Shown: piece by piece, positions 8,325 to 13,239 of the stretch
Layout of the letters: every line of letters starts with the position of its first letter
Position numbering within the stretch: position 1 is the stretch's first letter
NCBI GenBank assembly: GCA_033763355.1
Contig: JANRKT010000344.1
Span: 1-13,239 of the forward strand
Length of the DNA stretch: 13,239 nt
Direction: 5' to 3'
From: JANRKT01 sp033763355
GTDB taxonomy: Bacteria > Bacteroidota > Bacteroidia > Chitinophagales > Chitinophagaceae
Translations under genes and position numbers: made by a program
Notes under the pieces: model-generated
What the model was told of the DNA's origin: nothing
The model's input: the letters and a program-made list of their open reading frames with translations, nothing else
Database searches by the model: none

Positions 8325-8467
8325 AGGTCTGCGGCTCTTACAAAAAAATAAAAATGAATTGATACCAGATAAAATCTTTCAACCATTTTTTACCACCAAA
8401 CGTTCAGGGCAGGGAACAGGATTGGGATTATCATTGGCATATGATATTGCAAAAGCACATGGCGGTG

Positions 8468-8485
8468 TCACGATAGCTATCGGGA
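8468..8485. repeat. palindromic repeat copy A in the kinase remnant
   Basis: TCACGATAGCTATCGGGA: one mismatch from the perfect palindrome TCCCGATAGCTATCGGGA, with a perfect 12-base core at 8471-8482. Confidence 0.65.
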
Positions 8486-8516
8486 TAAAAGTGGAAACAA
8501 AGATTGACGTTGCAGA

Positions 8517-8533
8517 TCCCGGCTTATCCGGGA
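8517..8533. repeat. palindromic repeat copy B in the kinase remnant
   Basis: TCCCGG, loop CTTAT, CCGGGA: a perfect 6-bp stem with the same outer arms (TCCCG/CGGGA) as copies A and C. Confidence 0.65.
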
Positions 8534-8540
8534 AAGGAAA

Positions 8541-8557
8541 TCCCGATCATTTCGGGA
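8541..8557. repeat. palindromic repeat copy C in the kinase remnant
   Basis: TCCCGA, loop TCATT, TCGGGA: a perfect 6-bp stem, starting 8 bases after the end of copy B. Confidence 0.65.
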
Positions 8558-8680
8558 AAGATGAAGGTGCAGGGTTTATTGCACAAATGAATTTTGCATA
8601 ATCGGAGTATTGAAGAGGCGCAGCAGTGCAAGCAGTACGGAAATTTTGTTGAAAATACCAGTGACGCAATAATTATATGA

Positions 8681-11600
8681 ATGAAAAAAAATAAATACAT
8701 ATCAATTCTTGTTTTTCAATTTTTGCTTTGTACAATTTGTGCTGCGCAGAATGAAAAACTCACCTTCAACCGTGTTCCGCCACCAACTGGTTTCCACCCC
8801 AGTAGCAAAGCATGCGTTCAGGACCTGCAGGGCTATATGTGGATCGGAACATACCAGGCGCCGTTGCGCAGGTACGATGGATACAACTATGTTACTTACA
8901 GTAACGATCCGCAAAATTCAAATTCATTGGCGGGTAACTGGGTGGAAGCCCTTTGTGCCAGTCGCGACGGTTTTATCTGGATCGGTACCTGGGGCAATGG
9001 TCTCGACCGGCTGGATCCGGCAACGGGCAATTTTAAACATTTTAGATATAAGAAAGACAGAGACAGTTTAAGTAATGATACAGTAAGAACTATTCTGGAA
9101 GATCGTGATGGTTTGCTATGGATTGGTACGCCCAATGGACTTAATAGGTATGATCCAAAAACCGGTAAGTTCCAGCGTTATTTTTATAAGCGGGATGATC
9201 CTTATAGTTTAAGTTGCAACCAGGTGGTGAAAATTTATGAAGACACGCAGGGAACCATTTGGGTAGGGACGGGCAGCGTATGGAAAGGTGAGGGAGGGGA
9301 AACTGATGAAGGAGGCCTGAACCGGTTTGATAAAAAAACAGGAAAATTTATTCGTTATCTGCACAATCCTGCCAATCCGCATTCGCTTATTAATAATAAA
9401 GTGAAAGCCATTTTTGAAGATACCCGGGGTGTCTTTTGGGTAGGCACGGCCGGTGATGGATTACACATAATGAACAGGGCAAAGGACAGTTTTGAAAGAC
9501 TTCGTTATGATCCAACCCATCCTGAAAAATTGAGCAGGCCAGCGCAAAAGAAAATTCGTCCACATGCCGATGACCATATCACCTTTATTATTGAAGATTC
9601 AGCGGGAGCTATCTGGATCGGTACATTCGGCAATGGCCTTAACCGTTACGACCCCAAAACAAATAAAGTGACACACTATCCCCTTTTTAAAGACCCCGTT
9701 TCGGGCATACAATTAGAAGTTGCCTGGTGGGCTTGTACTTCAAGGGATGGTATGCTTTGGTTAGGTTATTGGAGAGGTGTGTATCGAATAGACCCTTTGC
9801 GAAAAACCATCCCATTTTTTGCAACCGGCGTACCCGTTGATGAAATGTTGGAAGACAGGTTTGGTGTGTTATGGTACGGCACCGATCAGGGAGTGGTACG
9901 GAAAGACCGCGGCACCGGAACGGAACATCGGTTTGTTAATGATCCGAATAATCCGCATACCATCAGCACCAACAGAATTAACTCTATATATGAAGACCGC
10001 CAGGGAAGACTGTGGGTTGGTACCCAAAAAGGATTAGATCTCTTTGACCGGAATACCGGCACATTTATACGCCATACTTTCAATAAGGCGCTTGACAGTA
10101 TTATAAACGCCCATGGAATTTCAACTATGTACGAGGACCGGCAGGGATCATTTTGGATTGGATACCAGTTTGGGTTAATCCACATCAACCGGCAAGCGAA
10201 TACCATTAGGTATTACGGCCATGATCCGAATGATACCAATACCCTTGCCAAACCTGAGGTGGATCTTATATACGAAGACAGGTCCGGCAACATTTGGGTC
10301 GCCACTTTTGGCGGAACGCTGCACCGGTTTTCACCGCAAACGGAAAAGTTTCAGCGTTTTCTTAATGGAATAAATATTCATAGCGTAAGACAGGACTCAG
10401 AAGGAGTATTGTGGGTCGGTACATCATTTGGCCTTTACCGGAGCAATGCTTCGCTGAATAGCTTTGCCCGTTATACTGGTCCTAATGGCGAGTTTTCGGG
10501 AAACATAATAGTTAACTGTGTTTTGGAAGACAATCAAAAGAATTTATGGTTTAGTGCGTCTGCAGGTATTTGCCGGCTTAATCCGCAGCGAAACGAAGTA
10601 AAAATTTTCAGCAGGGGCAATGACCCGATCTTTTATAATAGAACAGGTATATATAAAGGAACAAACGGCGAGCTTTTTTTCGGCGGCAGTAGCGGTTATT
10701 TTATTTTTTTTCCGGATCAGCTAACAGAAAATACAAAACCTCCATCTATAGTAATAAATGAATTCCGGTTGAGTGATCGCCCTGTAGTGCCCGGTAAAGA
10801 AAGTGTTTTAAGGCAACCACTTTCTCAATCAAAAGAAATTCGCCTCAGGCATAATCAAAATGTTTTCTCTTTCGACTTTGCCGGCATTCATTACAGTAAC
10901 CCCAAAGAGAACCAGCATCTTTTTAAGCTGGAAGGTTTGGATAACAACTGGCGAAAGGCCGGAGAAGAAAAAACGGCCTATTACTACAATGTGCCTCCGG
11001 CCCGCTATATTTTCCATGTGATGGCTGCCAACAGTGACGGAGTTTGGACACAAAAATCTATTGTAGTTATTATTTCGCCACCCTGGTGGCAAACATGGTG
11101 GGCTTACTGCATCTATGGCCTGCTGTTGATAGCCGCTGTCTTTACCATATACCGCATCCAGAAAAAAAGAGTGATTAAAGCAGAAAGGGAAAAGACAAGG
11201 GTAAGGGAACTGGCCCAGGCAAAAGAGATTGAAAAAGCCTACCAGGAATTACAAACAACCCAGGATCAGTTGATACAAAGCGAAAAAATGGCATCACTCG
11301 GTGAATTGACATCCGGGATAGCACATGAAATAAAGAACCCCCTGAATTTCATAAATAACTTTTCCGAACTCAATGTGGAGCTTATCACGGAGATAGAACA
11401 GGAGCAAATCCCGAACCTGAATGGCAAAATGAATGATGAACTGGCTTCCATTATAAATACACTCCGGAAAAATTCAGAAAAGATAAACCACCACGGTAAG
11501 CGGGTGGATGAAATAGTGAAAAGCATGCTGCAGCATTCCCGGCTGGGAAACCTGGTGAAAGAACCCGTCAATATTAATTCTCTCTGCGAAGAATCGCTCA

Positions 11601-12067
11601 GACTGGCCTATCATGGATTTAAAGCAAAAGAAAAAACATTCAATGCCGCTTTTGAAACTCATTTTGATCCGGATCTTCCCATGATCATGGCGATACCGCA
11701 GGATATAGGCCGGGTGCTGCTGAACCTGATCAACAATGCATTTTACACCGTGAATGAAAGAAAAAAGAAGAGCCAGGCCGATACACCGGAGATGGAATCA
11801 TCCTATAAACCCATGGTAACTATAACAACAAAAAAATGCGATAACAAACTATTGATTACCGTATCGGATAACGGTATGGGCATACCGGAGAAAATCATCA
11901 ATAAAGTGTTTCAGCCGTTCTTCACTACCAAGCCGACTGGTGAAGGTACCGGACTGGGTTTGTCTATGTCCTACGATATAATTACCAAAAGTCATGGAGG
12001 GGAGCTTCATGTAAAAAGTAAAGAGGGTGAAGGAACCGATTTCGAATTATTATTACCCGTTCAATAA
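8681..12067 (+). CDS. two-component regulator propeller (Reg_prop/Y_Y_Y) sensor histidine kinase
   Basis: An 1128-residue sensor related to hybrid two-component systems, which in this phylum sense carbohydrates and similar ligands in the periplasm. Signal peptide 1-23 (ICAAQ). Residues about 25-690 hold 14 propeller blades, each marked by a D-x-x-G-x-(I/L/F)W-(I/V)-G-T-like motif; 14 fits two seven-bladed propellers. A Y_Y_Y domain follows (about 725-800), then one membrane span (about 806-828, after PPWWQTWW) and a coiled coil. The H box is ASLGELTSGIAHEIKNPLNF with His882; the N box is NLINN (1015-1019), G1 is DNGMGI from Asp1063, and G2 is GTGLGL (1089-1094). Unlike true hybrid systems it ends after the ATPase domain: receiver and AraC-type DNA-binding domains are absent. 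The receiver is supplied by the gene 14 bases downstream, so the two are almost certainly one operon and a partner pair. Confidence 0.95.
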   Translation: MKKNKYISILVFQFLLCTICAAQNEKLTFNRVPPPTGFHPSSKACVQDLQGYMWIGTYQAPLRRYDGYNYVTYSNDPQNSNSLAGNWVEALCASRDGFIWIGTWGNGLDRLDPATGNFKHFRYKKDRDSLSNDTVRTILEDRDGLLWIGTPNGLNRYDPKTGKFQRYFYKRDDPYSLSCNQVVKIYEDTQGTIWVGTGSVWKGEGGETDEGGLNRFDKKTGKFIRYLHNPANPHSLINNKVKAIFEDTRGVFWVGTAGDGLHIMNRAKDSFERLRYDPTHPEKLSRPAQKKIRPHADDHITFIIEDSAGAIWIGTFGNGLNRYDPKTNKVTHYPLFKDPVSGIQLEVAWWACTSRDGMLWLGYWRGVYRIDPLRKTIPFFATGVPVDEMLEDRFGVLWYGTDQGVVRKDRGTGTEHRFVNDPNNPHTISTNRINSIYEDRQGRLWVGTQKGLDLFDRNTGTFIRHTFNKALDSIINAHGISTMYEDRQGSFWIGYQFGLIHINRQANTIRYYGHDPNDTNTLAKPEVDLIYEDRSGNIWVATFGGTLHRFSPQTEKFQRFLNGINIHSVRQDSEGVLWVGTSFGLYRSNASLNSFARYTGPNGEFSGNIIVNCVLEDNQKNLWFSASAGICRLNPQRNEVKIFSRGNDPIFYNRTGIYKGTNGELFFGGSSGYFIFFPDQLTENTKPPSIVINEFRLSDRPVVPGKESVLRQPLSQSKEIRLRHNQNVFSFDFAGIHYSNPKENQHLFKLEGLDNNWRKAGEEKTAYYYNVPPARYIFHVMAANSDGVWTQKSIVVIISPPWWQTWWAYCIYGLLLIAAVFTIYRIQKKRVIKAEREKTRVRELAQAKEIEKAYQELQTTQDQLIQSEKMASLGELTSGIAHEIKNPLNFINNFSELNVELITEIEQEQIPNLNGKMNDELASIINTLRKNSEKINHHGKRVDEIVKSMLQHSRLGNLVKEPVNINSLCEESLRLAYHGFKAKEKTFNAAFETHFDPDLPMIMAIPQDIGRVLLNLINNAFYTVNERKKKSQADTPEMESSYKPMVTITTKKCDNKLLITVSDNGMGIPEKIINKVFQPFFTTKPTGEGTGLGLSMSYDIITKSHGGELHVKSKEGEGTDFELLLPVQ

Positions 12068-12081
12068 TTAAACTAAATTAT

Positions 12082-13158
12082 ATGCCGAAGATTTTAGTAG
12101 TGGATGATGAAGAGGACCAGGAGGAGCTGATCACGCAGCGGTTTTCTCATAAAGATTACCTGCGGGATTACGAATTCATCTTTGCAAGGGATGGATTAAA
12201 TGGTTTGCAACTGATCAAGGAACATCCCGATATTGAGCTGGCGTTGCTGGATATCAATATGCCGGAGATGGACGGTCTTACCCTGCTCGAAAAAATAAAA
12301 ACGATCAATCCATCTATCCGGGCCATCATGCTCTCAGCTTATGGCGATATGTCAAATATCCGAACGGCCATGAACCGCGGAGCATTCGATTTTCTGAACA
12401 AGCCCATTGACCTCAATGATCTGGGCATTACCATTAAAAAAACCATTGAAGAAGTAAAGCGTCTCAAAGAAACTGCTCAAACACAGCATGAGAATCTCGC
12501 TTTAAAACAAAAAGCTTCCGAACTGGAGATGCAGGTGCTGCGAGCCCAGATGAACCCACATTTTATTTTTAATTCGCTCAACTCCATAAACAGGTTTATT
12601 CTTCAAAATAACAAAGCGCAGGCATCTGAGTATCTTACCAAATTTTCTAAGCTGATGCGATTAATTCTGCAGAACTCACAGGCTGCACTGATTCCTTTGG
12701 AAAGCGAACTGGAATCCATGGAATTATATCTCGACCTCGAAGCATTAAGGTTTGACCACAAGTTTGCTTATAAAATTTCTGTTTCCAAAGACATGGATAT
12801 ATCTGCATTGAAAGTGCCGCCGCTGATTATTCAGCCCTATGCAGAAAATGCGATCTGGCATGGACTGATGCACAAAGAAGAAAGAGGGCAATTGGACATT
12901 GAAATACACGAGGAAACTGATCATCTTTGTTTCAAAATAACCGATGACGGTATTGGCCGAAAACAAGCAGCGGCTTTGAGTGACAAATCAGCTACGCGGC
13001 ACAAACCAATGGGATTACGTATCACAGCCGACAGGATAGCAATGATGCAACGTACGGATTCAAAAGAACCGCCTATAAGCATCAATGATCTGAAAGCCCC
13101 TGACGGAAGCGATGCCGGCACAGAAGTAATAATTAAATTACCGGTCATTTATGATTAA
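12082..13158 (+). CDS. response regulator receiver fused to LytS-type histidine kinase (REC-His_kinase-HATPase)
   Basis: A soluble 358-residue relay protein. The N-terminal receiver (about 1-122) has the acidic pair Asp8-Asp9, phospho-acceptor Asp57 in LLDINMPEMDG, Ser85 in the switch position and Lys107 in LNKPID. A coiled coil (about 123-150) leads to a LytS-type (His_kinase, PF06580) dimerisation segment with phospho-acceptor His160 in QMNPHFIFNSLNSI. The ATPase domain shows QPYAENAIWHGL (Asn256), DDGIG (288-292) and MGLRI (310-314). No signal peptide or membrane span is seen, so it should act in the cytoplasm. It follows the propeller kinase by 14 bases and overlaps the next regulator gene by 8, implying translational coupling. 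I infer that phosphorylation of Asp57 by the upstream kinase controls the C-terminal kinase, which then phosphorylates the next protein. Confidence 0.93.
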   Translation: MPKILVVDDEEDQEELITQRFSHKDYLRDYEFIFARDGLNGLQLIKEHPDIELALLDINMPEMDGLTLLEKIKTINPSIRAIMLSAYGDMSNIRTAMNRGAFDFLNKPIDLNDLGITIKKTIEEVKRLKETAQTQHENLALKQKASELEMQVLRAQMNPHFIFNSLNSINRFILQNNKAQASEYLTKFSKLMRLILQNSQAALIPLESELESMELYLDLEALRFDHKFAYKISVSKDMDISALKVPPLIIQPYAENAIWHGLMHKEERGQLDIEIHEETDHLCFKITDDGIGRKQAAALSDKSATRHKPMGLRITADRIAMMQRTDSKEPPISINDLKAPDGSDAGTEVIIKLPVIYD

Positions 13159-13239
13159 AGCTGTATTAATAGATGACGAAGTTCATTGCCTGGATACATT
13201 AAGCATATTGCTAAATGATTATTGTCCCGACGTGCGGGT
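13151..13239 (+). CDS. response regulator, N-terminal part (probably LytTR type), cut by the window edge
   Basis: The frame starts MIKAVLIDDEVHCLDTLSILL and runs off the right edge after 29 codons. The acidic pair in LIDDE and the following helix are typical of a receiver domain, especially of LytR/AlgR (LytTR) regulators, whose usual partners are LytS-type kinases like the one encoded just upstream. The ATG lies inside the last codons of that gene (8-base overlap, ATGATTAA), so the pair is probably translationally coupled. The DNA-binding domain is outside the window; the LytTR assignment rests on context. Confidence 0.8.
   Translation, partial: MIKAVLIDDEVHCLDTLSILLNDYCPDVR

Larger units (their letters stand above)
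7579..8342 (+). mobile_element. IS200/IS605-like or RAYT/REP element
   Basis: This is the interval between the stop of the TPR kinase and the start of the second kinase remnant. It consists of a 255-base leader with four clear hairpins, one single-domain Y1 transposase gene and a short 3' flank with another hairpin. No terminal inverted repeats or target duplications are seen, which is normal for this class, because IS200/IS605 elements use subterminal hairpins rather than inverted ends. The outer limits are therefore set by neighbouring genes and are approximate. The REP-like hairpins around a lone TnpA favour a RAYT (REP-associated tyrosine transposase) over a classical IS200. Confidence 0.6.
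8343..8601 (+). pseudogene. histidine-kinase tail remnant with inserted palindromes
   Basis: The frame reads [14 protein letters not shown], then [20 protein letters not shown], the F and G2 boxes and following helix of a HATPase_c domain nearly identical to the TPR kinase. The H box, N box and G1 box are missing, and the only in-frame start is a TTG at 8359, so no functional kinase can result. Compared with the intact copy there are two in-frame insertions: about 15 bases after AHGG, and about 54 bases between VETK and DEGAGF. Both insertions are made largely of palindromes. The frame stays open to TAA at 8599-8601. It directly follows the transposase element and precedes the propeller kinase by 79 bases. 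I read it as the 3' remainder of a kinase gene cut off by recombination or by the mobile element. Confidence 0.75.

Noticed and set aside
8681..12067. Complete hybrid two-component system (kinase, receiver and AraC domain in one chain)
   Set aside because: The protein ends directly after the HATPase_c domain (EGTDFELLLPVQ); receiver functions are in the next genes.

Overview
The window looks like a chromosomal segment from a Bacteroidota species, most likely a Chitinophagaceae-like member of the order Chitinophagales. The support is family content: SusC/RagA TonB-linked receptors, a periplasmic Reg_prop/Y_Y_Y kinase, an REC-LytS protein next to what looks like a LytTR-type regulator, A/T-rich gene starts without a strong Shine-Dalgarno, and moderate-to-low G+C. 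The genus assignment is inference. All recognisable genes lie on the + strand.

Left part (1-5380): two SusC/RagA-type receptor genes lie in tandem. The first (171-2105) is probably decayed. It has no convincing ATG in front of its signal peptide (an ATA sits where one is expected), it lacks roughly the last 400 residues of the barrel, and recognisable coding similarity continues past its stop in another frame. The second (2156-5380) is full length, with signal peptide, carboxypeptidase-like domain, TonB box, plug and barrel. Neither has a SusD partner in the window.

Middle part (5381-8680): this stretch holds debris and mobility. A frameshifted tail of a histidine kinase (about 5410-5590) comes first, followed by an intact TPR-type histidine kinase (5614-7578). 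Next is a Y1 (HUH) transposase of the IS200/IS605 or RAYT kind (7834-8295), flanked by REP-like hairpins, two of which form an inverted, REPIN-like pair. A second kinase tail (8359-8601) has three TCCCGR...YCGGGA-type palindromes inserted inside it without breaking the frame.

Right part (8681-13239): a compact signalling operon. A 1128-residue kinase with a 14-blade periplasmic propeller, Y_Y_Y domain, one membrane span and HisKA-like/HATPase core is followed after 14 bases by a REC-LytS fusion protein. An 8-base overlap then leads into a second response regulator that runs off the right edge. The arrangement suggests a three-step relay: propeller kinase -> REC-LytS kinase -> (probably LytTR) response regulator. 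The two intact kinases share nearly the same catalytic core but carry different sensors (cytoplasmic or periplasmic TPRs versus propeller). The two kinase tails belong to the same core family, so the locus looks like a place where one kinase module has been copied, recombined and eroded repeatedly.
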